Notes under the pieces: model-generated
What the model saw: only the letters and a program-made list of their open reading frames with translations
Told to the model about the DNA's origin: nothing
Databases searched by the model: none
Part shown: one piece after another, positions 1-8,232 of the stretch
Position numbering within the stretch: position 1 is the stretch's first letter
Layout: the number at the start of each line of letters is the position of its first letter
Source: Lentilactobacillus kisonensis DSM 19906 = JCM 15041
GTDB taxonomy: Bacteria > Bacillota > Bacilli > Lactobacillales > Lactobacillaceae
Reading direction: 5' to 3'
DNA length: 46,376 nt
Assembly (NCBI RefSeq): GCF_001434135.1
Contig: NZ_AZEB01000023.1
Location: 1 to 46,376 of the forward strand
Translations under genes and position numbers: made by a program

Positions 1-144
1 ACCTAAAAAATCAGCTGCCGTCAAGGGTAAATGACAAATAAATTATTGTACCCATCTAGCTCGCCCGTTAACATTGGTCTACCAGTACTAAATAAACAAA
101 AACCGTTCCGAAAGGTCACTAGTGATAACCTCTCAAAACAGCTT

Positions 145-2208
145 TTATTTCAATTCAGGTGCATCAGTCTGATACAAATTCATGGTCGACTTACCACCAT
201 TTTTTGCTTCAACACTTGTTGGATGTGTTTCTTGTGCTTTCTTTAGGTTATCAATGCCCTTGGTATATTGATAAGTGAAGTCCTTACGATTAACCTTCTT
301 AAATCCTTTAGGTGTATAGAATCGGAGTAAATCACCGTAGATAACCCGATCTGACAACGATAGTTCCGTTGTCACATGATTTTGAATGGCCGCAATTGCC
401 TTTTTTTGCTTAGCATTAGGTGTTATCGCCCTTCCTGTCTTAGTCAAATAAACGGTACTGCCGACCTTAGTGTACTCAGGGGTGACGAAATCACCATTTC
501 GAAAGGCAACGCGCTGGTCATGCTGCTTAGATAATAAATCTGTTCCAAACTGGATCGTATTATTATCCTTGTCTCCCAATAAGTGAAGCAGGGTTGGTAG
601 GACATCTATTTCCCCACCGTAACTATGATCAACCTTTCCCTTCAAACCAGTTGCATGCATCATAAACGGTACTTTCTGGAATTGAGCTAAATCATAATTA
701 TTAATAGTTTTCTTATGGAGAAGTTGTGCAATCGCTGGCCGGTGATTATTGGAAATCCCGTAATGATCTCCGTAAACAACAATCACACTATTTTTCATAA
801 GACCAGTCTTTTTAAGGTAATTCAAAAACTCTGCAAACGCCTGATCCAGGTAATGGGCCGTTTGAACATATGGATCAACTGTCTTATCGCCTGTCTTCGT
901 AGCTGGAAAATCAGTATTCTTTTTGTCAAGCTCATAAGGATAGTGGTTCGTCAACGTAATGAGCTTTGCATAAAACGGTTGTGGGAGCTGCTGAATATAA
1001 TTAGCAGCATCCTTAAAGAATATCTTATCCTTTAACCCATAACCAACACTATAAGATGGCTTAATTTTATAATATTCGGAACTAAAGAAATACTGGTATC
1101 CCCAAGACTTATATGTACTGTCCCGGTTCCAAAAGCTTGGTACATCCCCATGAAATGCAGCAGTCGTATACCCTTGTTGATCCAAAATAGCTGGGGCCGC
1201 TTGGTAGGTGTTTTGGGCACCATACGTAACCATTGCCGATCCTTGAGGGAGACCATAAAGTGAGTTTTCTAACATCATTTCTGCGTCCGAAGTCTTTCCC
1301 TGGGCGACTTGATGATAAAAGTTATCAAAGCTAACCGTATTCTTGTTATGGAAGAACTTGTTAATATGCGGCGTTACCTCTTTACCATCCACCTTATAGT
1401 CAATTAAAAATTGCTGGAAACTTTCCAAGTGAATAATAAAAACGTTTTTGCCCTTTTCCTTACCGAAATATTCTGGATTTGGCTTCGCCCGAGTGTGCTT
1501 TAAATACTTTAAAATACTATCCATATCACTTGCTTTAGCATGTGATCGGGTAGCCGATTCTTTTTGCGTTTGATAAGCGTTAAACGCTGCGTATTCATTC
1601 AAACCCAAATATTTAACGATGTAGTTATTATCAAACGTCCGGGTTAATAATCCAGAACGGTTAGCATTTGCCAAGCCGTATTCACCCACCATCAACAGAC
1701 AAGAAATGAGTGAAATTAATAAGGCATACCGCTTCTTAAATGGCTGAGCATCGGTTTTGATAACATGAAAAACTAACAGGCCAACCAACACTAAAATATC
1801 CAGGAAAATAAAGAAGTCACTGAAATGAATGATTTCAGCAAGGCTCTTTCCCAGATTGTTTTGAACATTCCCACTACCTTTGATAATCCCTAGTGAAAGA
1901 AAATCAGAGAATTCCCGGTAATAGACAATATTTGCAAATATCCAAACCGTTTCAAGAAAATCAATGATCATCATCAACCAGTAGGACAGCCGGCCGCTAA
2001 AATACAACGCAATTCCAAATGTCAACAATGCCGCCGGAATGGGATTAACTGCTAGTAAAAATTCTTGCATCCCACCCTTGGCACCAAGTGAAAATTTCGT
2101 TAGATAGGCAATATAAGTTTTAACGCAAAAAAGCAACACGATCAGGAAAAAGAAGCCCAATCGCGTATTTAAAATATTCGAAAACCGGTATTTTTTATCA
2201 GATATCAT
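145..2208 (-). CDS. ltaS: Lipoteichoic acid synthase (LtaS family)
   Basis: Polymerises glycerol phosphate from phosphatidylglycerol onto a glycolipid anchor on the outer membrane face. The 687-residue protein has about five N-terminal membrane segments (first ~200 residues) and then an extracellular sulfatase-fold domain. Family landmarks are visible: HLESF with the metal-binding Glu near residue 262, QGKTSD with the catalytic Thr near 306, and YGDHYG near 485 for the metal-binding Asp/His. The reading frame opens at a TTG at 2247, but the ATG at 2208 follows GGAGGA at proper spacing, so I chose it. It is the last gene of a four-gene operon with two glycolipid glycosyltransferases, which fits LTA anchor and backbone synthesis being co-expressed. 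Length is normal for the family. Confidence 0.93.
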   Translation of the reverse strand: MISDKKYRFSNILNTRLGFFFLIVLLFCVKTYIAYLTKFSLGAKGGMQEFLLAVNPIPAALLTFGIALYFSGRLSYWLMMIIDFLETVWIFANIVYYREFSDFLSLGIIKGSGNVQNNLGKSLAEIIHFSDFFIFLDILVLVGLLVFHVIKTDAQPFKKRYALLISLISCLLMVGEYGLANANRSGLLTRTFDNNYIVKYLGLNEYAAFNAYQTQKESATRSHAKASDMDSILKYLKHTRAKPNPEYFGKEKGKNVFIIHLESFQQFLIDYKVDGKEVTPHINKFFHNKNTVSFDNFYHQVAQGKTSDAEMMLENSLYGLPQGSAMVTYGAQNTYQAAPAILDQQGYTTAAFHGDVPSFWNRDSTYKSWGYQYFFSSEYYKIKPSYSVGYGLKDKIFFKDAANYIQQLPQPFYAKLITLTNHYPYELDKKNTDFPATKTGDKTVDPYVQTAHYLDQAFAEFLNYLKKTGLMKNSVIVVYGDHYGISNNHRPAIAQLLHKKTINNYDLAQFQKVPFMMHATGLKGKVDHSYGGEIDVLPTLLHLLGDKDNNTIQFGTDLLSKQHDQRVAFRNGDFVTPEYTKVGSTVYLTKTGRAITPNAKQKKAIAAIQNHVTTELSLSDRVIYGDLLRFYTPKGFKKVNRKDFTYQYTKGIDNLKKAQETHPTSVEAKNGGKSTMNLYQTDAPELK

Positions 2209-2243
2209 CCTTGTTCCTCCAAAAATATCTGATAAGCAGCCAT

Positions 2244-3272
2244 TCAAGCTGGTTTATCAGAATCATCAACTTTATCTGGTTTGATTAATAAAGCAAAGGC
2301 CCCAGCAGCCATTCCGAAGTAGTAAGTTAATAGTCGCCACAAGATCATGGCTAATACCAATTTACTGTTGTTTGAGATAAAACTATGGAACAAAGACTCA
2401 AAACTAAACTCTGCCCCGCCCGATCCACCTGGAATCGGAAACAACGAAATAATCATCACAATCATAATATGCAAACTGGTTACCATGAAAATATTGGCGT
2501 TATCGTACCCAAGCGAAAGCATAATAAAGTATGGAATCAGATAGTAAAATAGAAGCTGGAAAAAGGTCAGCCCAACAATCTTTAACAGTAATTTAGGCTG
2601 CCGCCCAATCCGAATGCTTTCTTCATACAAGTTATCAATTTTTTCATATAAAGTCACTTGCATGGCGTCAAATTTTTCGTCCTTCACAAACCACTTTACA
2701 GGGCGGAAAAGCAACTTTGTCACCTTTTTCGTAAATCCAGGCCAATACATAATCATTAATAACCCAACGATCACAAAAAAATGAATTAAGAAGCCAAACA
2801 AAACAAACAGGGCTAAAAAGTGAAGCTTGCTAGCAACAAAGTGAAAACCAATGACCAGACTAATGAAAAAGTTAATCACAATCATCGCCTGGTAGACAAC
2901 AAATTTCATTAACAACACGGAACTCGCCCGACCACCATCGATTCCAGTCTGCAGCATCACAATCAATTGCCCTGGCTGCCCACCTGAAGAAAACGGGGTA
3001 ATCCCATTGAACAGCTGCTCAACCAAGGGAACCCTCAGCGCGTCTTTGAAAGTAAAATTGGCTACTCGGTTGGACACCAAGACTTTTGTAATGACGCCTT
3101 CAAGCAATAAATACGCACAAATACACAGAAACGCAACTACCAGCCACCATGGGTTAAGCGTAAAGAAATCATGAATGAGCACACTAAGCTTAATATCTCG
3201 CATCGAGTACGCCAAAATGGCTGCCCCAATGATCACCATAATGAATAGGGTGATTTTATTTTTTCGTGACAT
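2244..3272 (-). CDS. Flippase-like membrane protein (LPG synthase TM / UPF0104 family)
   Basis: A 342-residue polytopic membrane protein with around eight hydrophobic segments and the family-like stretch FSSGGQPGQ near residue 97 plus PIPGGSGGAE near 290, typical of the lysylphosphatidylglycerol-synthase transmembrane (PF03706) group. There is no catalytic aminoacyl-transferase domain, so it is not an MprF. It starts with ATG two bases after the upstream glycosyltransferase stop and precedes ltaS. In Listeria a membrane protein (LafC) follows lafA-lafB in the same way, so a role in glycolipid or LTA handling is inferred from context only. Confidence 0.8.
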   Translation of the reverse strand: MSRKNKITLFIMVIIGAAILAYSMRDIKLSVLIHDFFTLNPWWLVVAFLCICAYLLLEGVITKVLVSNRVANFTFKDALRVPLVEQLFNGITPFSSGGQPGQLIVMLQTGIDGGRASSVLLMKFVVYQAMIVINFFISLVIGFHFVASKLHFLALFVLFGFLIHFFVIVGLLMIMYWPGFTKKVTKLLFRPVKWFVKDEKFDAMQVTLYEKIDNLYEESIRIGRQPKLLLKIVGLTFFQLLFYYLIPYFIMLSLGYDNANIFMVTSLHIMIVMIISLFPIPGGSGGAEFSFESLFHSFISNNSKLVLAMILWRLLTYYFGMAAGAFALLIKPDKVDDSDKPA

Positions 3273-3274
3273 TG

Positions 3275-4297
3275 TTAACCTTCCCTAGCCTGTTGGGTAT
3301 AAAACTCATACCAAACTTTGGCTAAATGAGATTCAGAATATCGTTGGCTTGCTTGTCTGGTCACTTGCTTTAACTCATCAAGCTTAGCCTGGTCGTGAAT
3401 TAACCCCAATAATTGATCGTTCATTTCGTTAACGTCTTTTGCGGGTAAATAATAACCGTCGATGATCGACTTGTATAAATCTAAATCTCGTAACATCACT
3501 GGTGTGTTGGTTGCAAACGCCTCTAGCACAGACATTGGAAATAATTCATTATACGATGGCAGTAAGAATAAATCAGCAAGGTTATAATAGTCAACCATCT
3601 TCTGACGATCAATGATTCCCGGAAACGAAAGGTTACTTGGCGGATCCTTGACAACCTTCTCTAATTCCGAATATCCTTCCGTAATCTTGCCAAATGAAAA
3701 GCCACCAGTCCAAATAAACTGAATGGTCGGATTACGCTTAGCAAGGTCAATAAAGTCCAAAACACCCTTTCTAGTCTGAATCTGACCACTTCCTAGGATA
3801 GTAAACCGATCCTGACTATAGCCATGAGTCACCCGTAATTCGGCTTTGTGTTGCTTATCGGTAGGATAAAATTCAGTGGGACTAACAAAATTGGGAATGT
3901 ACGTGATCTTGTCAGCAGGAATGCCATATTTTTCAAGTTTAGGAATAAAGGAAGGGTTAACCACAACGATATGGTCCATCCGCTTGTAAAAGGCAATCAC
4001 GTACTTATAAAAGATTGCTTTAAACGGCTGAGGAATCTTCAAGCTGCCTTCCAGTGTTTCCGGAATAAAATGCACGTAACCAATTTTTCGCCCCCGTTTT
4101 TTGGAAAACGTTGACAAATAAAAGCTGGGGTTAATCGTATGATAATGACTAATATCAGCCCGTCCATAGTTATTAACAGTGATTTTAAATTCCTTGGTGA
4201 AATGTTGCTTGAGCATTGCCATTAGTTCGTCGTACGCACTCCCAACGCCTTGTCCCTTAACTTTATCGGCGGTTGAAAACATATTGATCTTAAGCAT
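3275..4297 (-). CDS. Glycosyltransferase family 4, second sugar of LTA glycolipid anchor (LafB/BgsA-like)
   Basis: A 340-residue GT-B glycosyltransferase. The C-terminal half carries the GT4 donor site (NELFPMSVLEAFA, around residues 252-264), and the N-terminus (MLKINMFSTADKVKGQGVGS) matches the BgsA/LafB type, which adds the second hexose to glucosyl-diacylglycerol. It is predicted to be cytoplasmic and membrane-associated. The ATG start follows an AAGGAG-like site (CAAAGGAG on the coding strand). It lies 22 bases downstream of the first glycosyltransferase and two bases before the flippase-like gene, so translation within the operon is tight. Whether the second sugar is glucose or galactose cannot be read from sequence. 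Confidence 0.82.
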   Translation of the reverse strand: MLKINMFSTADKVKGQGVGSAYDELMAMLKQHFTKEFKITVNNYGRADISHYHTINPSFYLSTFSKKRGRKIGYVHFIPETLEGSLKIPQPFKAIFYKYVIAFYKRMDHIVVVNPSFIPKLEKYGIPADKITYIPNFVSPTEFYPTDKQHKAELRVTHGYSQDRFTILGSGQIQTRKGVLDFIDLAKRNPTIQFIWTGGFSFGKITEGYSELEKVVKDPPSNLSFPGIIDRQKMVDYYNLADLFLLPSYNELFPMSVLEAFATNTPVMLRDLDLYKSIIDGYYLPAKDVNEMNDQLLGLIHDQAKLDELKQVTRQASQRYSESHLAKVWYEFYTQQAREG

Positions 4298-4319
4298 AAA
4301 AACTCCTTTGGAAAAGTAC

Positions 4320-5504
4320 TTACTCTATGTTAATTGTCGGGCCCTTTTGTAATTCCTGTTCAACCGTAACGTTTCGGTAGAAGTCAACCACCCGGTTACC
4401 AAATGTCTCGGCAGAAATTGCCTTAAGTTTTTGGTGAAGGATTCGCTGCGCTTTAGCATTGTGATTGTCAACTGAACTGGTCAAATATCTGGTAACAGCT
4501 TGAATGTAGCCTTCAGGATCATGATAAGTCTTACCAAGTGTTTCATTACTCAGTAAATTATCAGTGTAATCACTAGTCGAAACAACCACTGGCAACCCAG
4601 CCGCCATTGCCTCAATGTAGGTTAGTCCTTGAGATTCAGATTCTGACGCCGAAACAAACACATTGGCGGCCTGATAGAATGCATTTACGTGGTCATTGCT
4701 AATTTCACCAGGAAAGATAACGTGTTCATCCAATCCTAATTGATGAACCTGTGCCATCAAATCCTCTTTAGCGGGACCATCGCCAACAACCATCAGCATT
4801 GCATTAGGAACCTGCTCCAAAATAGCAGGCACCCAATCAATCACCTGGGAGAGATTCTTTTCATAAGCTAGTCGACTAATTGATAACATCAATGGCGTGT
4901 CCCTTGAGATGTGATATTGCGCTCGAACGTCTGTCGTCAACTTCTGTGAATACATCCCAATATCAATCCCGGTTGGAATGATCCTCATTTGACTCTTAAC
5001 ACCATAATCAGTCAACTTATCAAGAACCCGGTCACTCGGAGCAATCACGCCAGACAGATGGTAGCAAAATGCTAACGTCCCCTCTTTAACGTGAACGGGT
5101 TTCAACAATTTACCATTGGCAACATAGTGAAGATAATCTTCATACATCGTGTGGTAAGTATGAACGCAGGGAATGTTCAGGTTCTTCGCAACAAACTTTC
5201 CAATGACGCCCATCGAAAATTCGGTTTGGGTATGAACAATATCAAGATTGAGTTCCTTAGCAATTTCATAAGCTTGGAATAATCCACGGACAGCAATCCG
5301 CCGATCCGTAAATGAAATGAATGGAATACTCGAAAACCGAAAGATGTTTCTTTCATATGTATCCTTTTCCACATGGGGATCAGTTGTCGTAAAAATATAT
5401 ACCTGGTTTCCTTGACGTTCCAGCTCATTCTTAAGTGTTCGAATTGAAGTTGCAACCCCGCTAACCTGCGGAAAGTATGTATCCGTAAAAATGCCAATAT
5501 TCAC
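4320..5504 (-). CDS. 1,2-diacylglycerol 3-alpha-glucosyltransferase (LafA/BgsB-like)
   Basis: First gene of the LTA anchor operon; predicted to transfer glucose from UDP-glucose to diacylglycerol. The N-terminus (IGIFTDTYFPQVSGVATS) is the family signature, and the C-terminal donor motif SESESQGLTYIEAMAAG includes the GT4 EX7E pattern. The frame can begin with GTG at 5513, but that codon sits directly against the ribosome site; the GTG at 5504 has AAAGGGG about nine bases upstream and gives MNIGIFTDTY, so I chose it (394 residues). A promoter with near-consensus boxes lies about 130 bases upstream. Confidence 0.87.
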   Translation of the reverse strand: MNIGIFTDTYFPQVSGVATSIRTLKNELERQGNQVYIFTTTDPHVEKDTYERNIFRFSSIPFISFTDRRIAVRGLFQAYEIAKELNLDIVHTQTEFSMGVIGKFVAKNLNIPCVHTYHTMYEDYLHYVANGKLLKPVHVKEGTLAFCYHLSGVIAPSDRVLDKLTDYGVKSQMRIIPTGIDIGMYSQKLTTDVRAQYHISRDTPLMLSISRLAYEKNLSQVIDWVPAILEQVPNAMLMVVGDGPAKEDLMAQVHQLGLDEHVIFPGEISNDHVNAFYQAANVFVSASESESQGLTYIEAMAAGLPVVVSTSDYTDNLLSNETLGKTYHDPEGYIQAVTRYLTSSVDNHNAKAQRILHQKLKAISAETFGNRVVDFYRNVTVEQELQKGPTINIE

Positions 5505-5637
5505 GACTGACACCCCTTTCTATCATAATATCTAACACCGTGGTGGAATAGCGGTATCGTTAATGGCCTACCATCGTTACACAAGATAATGAATCCTTAT
5601 CAAGTAACGGCAATCCACCCGCCCCACAATCGTTATA

Positions 5638-5666
5638 ATTATATTTGTTTAGTTCTAGTATTGCAA
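5638..5666 (-). promoter_or_regulatory. Promoter of the LTA anchor operon
   Basis: On the minus strand TTGCAA (5661-5666) and TATAAT (5638-5643) are separated by exactly 17 bases, a close match to a sigma-A promoter. It would give a leader of about 125 bases before the GTG at 5504. No operator is recognisable in the leader. Confidence 0.75.
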
Positions 5667-5682
5667 ACCATCGACAATAAAA

Positions 5683-5727
5683 GAACAAGCTGCCAATCAA
5701 CTATTGATAGCGATTAACAACTTGTTT
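5683..5727 (-). terminator. Intrinsic terminator after ptsI
   Basis: On the minus strand AACAAG at 5721-5726 pairs with CTTGTT at 5684-5689, and the intervening TGTTAATC/GATTGGCA arms also pair (with G-U pairs), giving a stem of about 15 bp followed by CTTTT. It begins shortly after the ptsI stop. Confidence 0.65.
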
Positions 5728-5732
5728 TTAAG

Positions 5733-7469
5733 TTATTTATAAGTCTGCGCTTCATTATGAACAGCTTGTTGGACGAATGCTTCAACCTGGTTAGTTGTCC
5801 CAGCCATTGTAACGACCTTGTTTGCCAAGGTCACCATTTTGCGGTGATTCAAGCGCTTAATCAAGCATCGTACCTTATTTATCGAGCGTGGGTTGGCTGA
5901 AAAAGCATCCAGGCCCATGCCAACCAAAATCGGAATGGCCATTTTATCAGCTGCCATCTCCCCACACACTGACACTGGAATATGATTATCGTGACAAGCA
6001 CCAATGACGGTTTTGATCAGCCGAAAGACAGCGGGATTGTTCGGCTGGTAAAGGTCAGCTACTTGTTGGTTGCCACGGTCGGCGGCCATGACGTATTGGG
6101 TTAAATCATTCGTTCCAATGCTCATGAAGTCAACCTCACTCGCAAATTGATCTGCCAACACTGCTACCGCCGGTGTCTCAACCATGATCCCAACTCGAAC
6201 ATCACCAACAGAAATATGCTGGTGGGTCAACTTTGCACGCTCGTTGGCCATCATTTGTTTGGCCCGCTTAAGTTCGTCAAGCGTCGTAACTAATGGAAAC
6301 ATCACGGACAACTTTCCGTAAACAGCGGCTCGCAATAGCGCTCTTAGCTGAACCCGAAAGCTATCTGGCTGACTGAAGGCTAGCCGAATCGCTCGGTTCC
6401 CCAAAAACGGGTTGGCCTCAGTGGCGGCTCTTAAATAGGGCAGCGTTTTATCGCCACCAACATCCGCCGTTCTAATTGTTACTGGTCGACCAGCCATCTG
6501 AGCCAAAACGACCTTATAAGCACGAAATTGCTCATTTTCTGTGGGCAGCCGCTTTGAACTTAAAAATAAAAATTCCGTTCGAAATAATCCAACACCGTCA
6601 GCACCCGCTTTAAGGGCTCCGTCAACATCGCTTGGCAGTCCGATATTAGCAACAATCATTGGCAACCGTTTCTTGTCAGCTCGAACATTTTCTTGCTTGG
6701 AAGCCATTAACTGATGGTTCCGGCGTTGATCTTCCTTGATTAATTCAGTGTACGTTGCCCTTTGAGCATCGGTTGGATTAACAATCACTTCGCCCGTTAA
6801 ACCATTCACAATGACAATGTCACCATCGTGAATACTTGATAACGCGCCTTGAAGACCAACAACGGTCGGAATCGCCAACCCGCGAGACATTATAACGGCA
6901 TGTGATGTCTGACCACCCATGTCTGAGACAATTCCCCTTACCAAGGATGGTGAAAATTGAACCGTCTGGCTGGGTGTCAGTTCGTGGGTAACCACAATCA
7001 CCGGATAATCTGCCTGAAAAGAACTCGCCAGTGGTCTTCCAAGCAAATGCCCCAGAACCCGTCTAGCGACATCATTAACGTCAACCAGCCGATAACGCGT
7101 TTGGTGGTCAGGCGTGGTTGCTTGCAAGTGTTTCCTATAATCATCAACCACCGTCTGGAGGGCAAACGCTGCATCGACCCCATTTTGTTTGATCATTAAT
7201 TCAATTTTTTCTAAAAACACCGGATCGGCTAAAATTGCAATATGTGCTTGAAAGACCTCAGCAACAGGATGGCTGAGGTCTTTCAATGCTTTTCGTTTAA
7301 TTATCAACAGTTCATCTTTTGAAACGTCAATTGCAGCATGCAACCGCTTGATCTCAGCAGTAGGATCTTCAATTGACCGTTTCTTAACTGAAAGATTAAG
7401 ACCCGTTAACCGAAATGCAGGCGCAATGGCAATTCCGTTACTAGCGGCGATTCCCATAAAGGTTTTCAT
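5733..7469 (-). CDS. ptsI: PTS enzyme I (phosphoenolpyruvate-protein phosphotransferase)
   Basis: Transfers phosphate from PEP to HPr, the first step of the phosphotransferase system, in the cytoplasm. The 578-residue length is normal. Visible landmarks: the phospho-His motif GGQTSHAVIMSRG near residue 190, the PEP-binding signature GVGLFRTEFLFL near 290-300, and the C-terminal SIGTNDLTQY and SVCGEMA motifs near 450 and 500. The ATG start lies three bases after the ptsH stop, so the pair is one operon. A hairpin terminator follows the stop codon. Confidence 0.97.
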   Translation of the reverse strand: MKTFMGIAASNGIAIAPAFRLTGLNLSVKKRSIEDPTAEIKRLHAAIDVSKDELLIIKRKALKDLSHPVAEVFQAHIAILADPVFLEKIELMIKQNGVDAAFALQTVVDDYRKHLQATTPDHQTRYRLVDVNDVARRVLGHLLGRPLASSFQADYPVIVVTHELTPSQTVQFSPSLVRGIVSDMGGQTSHAVIMSRGLAIPTVVGLQGALSSIHDGDIVIVNGLTGEVIVNPTDAQRATYTELIKEDQRRNHQLMASKQENVRADKKRLPMIVANIGLPSDVDGALKAGADGVGLFRTEFLFLSSKRLPTENEQFRAYKVVLAQMAGRPVTIRTADVGGDKTLPYLRAATEANPFLGNRAIRLAFSQPDSFRVQLRALLRAAVYGKLSVMFPLVTTLDELKRAKQMMANERAKLTHQHISVGDVRVGIMVETPAVAVLADQFASEVDFMSIGTNDLTQYVMAADRGNQQVADLYQPNNPAVFRLIKTVIGACHDNHIPVSVCGEMAADKMAIPILVGMGLDAFSANPRSINKVRCLIKRLNHRKMVTLANKVVTMAGTTNQVEAFVQQAVHNEAQTYK

Positions 7470-7472
7470 TGA

Positions 7473-7739
7473 TTAATCAGTTAATCCTTCTGACTTCATT
7501 GTTTCGGTAATGGCAGCAATTGCCTGCTTTTCATCCTCACCGTCAGCAGTGATTGTTACTGAGGCACTTTGACCAACCCCTAAAGACATCACGCCCATGA
7601 TTGATTTTAAGTTAACGGATTTTTCTTGGTATTCAAGGGTAATATCTGAATTGAATTTGCTTGCGGTCTGTACTAATAAAGTAGCTGGGCGCGCATGAAT
7701 CCCGGTTTCTGCTATGATGTTATATTCACGTTTTTCCAT
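7473..7739 (-). CDS. ptsH: Phosphocarrier protein HPr
   Basis: The 88-residue cytoplasmic phosphocarrier between enzyme I and the sugar-specific EIIA domains. His15 lies in GIHARPAT, and Ser46 in LKSIMG is the HPr-kinase target that makes HPr(Ser-P) the CcpA co-regulator in Firmicutes. AGGAGAATG precedes the ATG. Directly followed by ptsI. Its promoter has a candidate cre site just upstream (see 7819-7869). Confidence 0.97.
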   Translation of the reverse strand: MEKREYNIIAETGIHARPATLLVQTASKFNSDITLEYQEKSVNLKSIMGVMSLGVGQSASVTITADGEDEKQAIAAITETMKSEGLTD

Positions 7740-7818
7740 TATAAATCATTCTCCTCTGATCAGTTTTATAAACTTCGAAAAATAATTTCAAAATTTAAAA
7801 TTATTCCTTACTCATCTT

Positions 7819-7869
7819 AGAATAGCAATATATCAGCCAAAATACAAGCTTAACCTCAACCGCTTACAC
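7819..7869 (-). promoter_or_regulatory. ptsHI promoter with candidate cre site
   Basis: Minus strand: TTGTAT (7842-7847), a 17-base spacer, and TATTCT (7819-7824). Eight bases upstream of the -35 box is GTGTAAGCGGTTGAG (7855-7869), which fits the catabolite-responsive element core TGNAANCGNT. A cre upstream of -35 would usually mean activation by CcpA. The match is by eye and imperfect at the 3' half. Confidence 0.5.
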
Positions 7870-7872
7870 CAT

Positions 7873-8082
7873 TTATTCGGTTTTTTTGTCAGCTTCATCA
7901 TGTTCAAAAACATATGTAACCATCCCACCTTGATTGGCGGTTCCAATAACCCGTTTTCGCCGGTCAAAGTTCATATATGCCGTTTGAAAGTCCATAAAAT
8001 TTGCTGGCTGGACCTCAATCTTATCAATTGCACCAGATTCAAGTTGTTTGAGTTGTTCAGCATAGTCTACTTTGTCTGCCAT
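7873..8082 (-). CDS. Small acidic protein of unknown function
   Basis: A 69-residue protein starting MADKVDYAEQLKQLE and ending in a charged DEADKKTE tail, with no membrane segment or cysteine. The ATG is preceded by AAAGGAGATG at slightly long spacing. It has its own promoter (8133-8160) diverging from clpE, and that promoter overlaps the clpE promoter. I do not recognise a domain. The presence of a good ribosome site, promoter and balanced composition supports a real gene; a link to protein quality control is suggested only by the shared control region. Confidence 0.7.
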   Translation of the reverse strand: MADKVDYAEQLKQLESGAIDKIEVQPANFMDFQTAYMNFDRRKRVIGTANQGGMVTYVFEHDEADKKTE

Positions 8083-8124
8083 TAGTCATTCATCTCCTTT
8101 GTCATTGGGGATCAGTCCAATTAC

Positions 8125-8178
8125 TTGATTACATCATATGTTGTTGTATAATAATTTCAAAGGTCAAAGTTGGTCAGT
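8125..8178 (+). promoter_or_regulatory. clpE promoter with CtsR-type operator
   Basis: TTGATT (8125-8130), 16 bases, TATAAT (8147-8152). Immediately downstream, at the expected start of transcription, GGTCAAA-GTT-GGTCAGT (8162-8178) matches the CtsR direct heptad repeat RGTCAAA-N3-RGTCAAA, with the second heptad 5 of 7. This places clpE under the class III heat-shock repressor. Confidence 0.75.
8133..8160 (-). promoter_or_regulatory. Divergent promoter of the 69-residue gene
   Basis: Minus strand TTGAAA (8155-8160), 16 bases, TATGAT (8133-8138). The clpE -10 box lies inside its spacer, and the CtsR-like box abuts its -35, so the two promoters probably interfere and may share the repressor. 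Confidence 0.55.
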
Positions 8179-8232
8179 AGCTTCATCCTTCGTTGTCCTT
8201 TTATTTTCTATATTAAAGGAGGAAAGCAATTA

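Noticed and set aside
31-246. Plus-strand ORF of 71 residues at the window start
   Set aside because: It overlaps the end of ltaS, has no ribosome site and reads as antisense shadow.
5505-5640. Riboswitch in the LTA operon leader
   Set aside because: Only weak local pairing is visible and no known aptamer motif was recognised.
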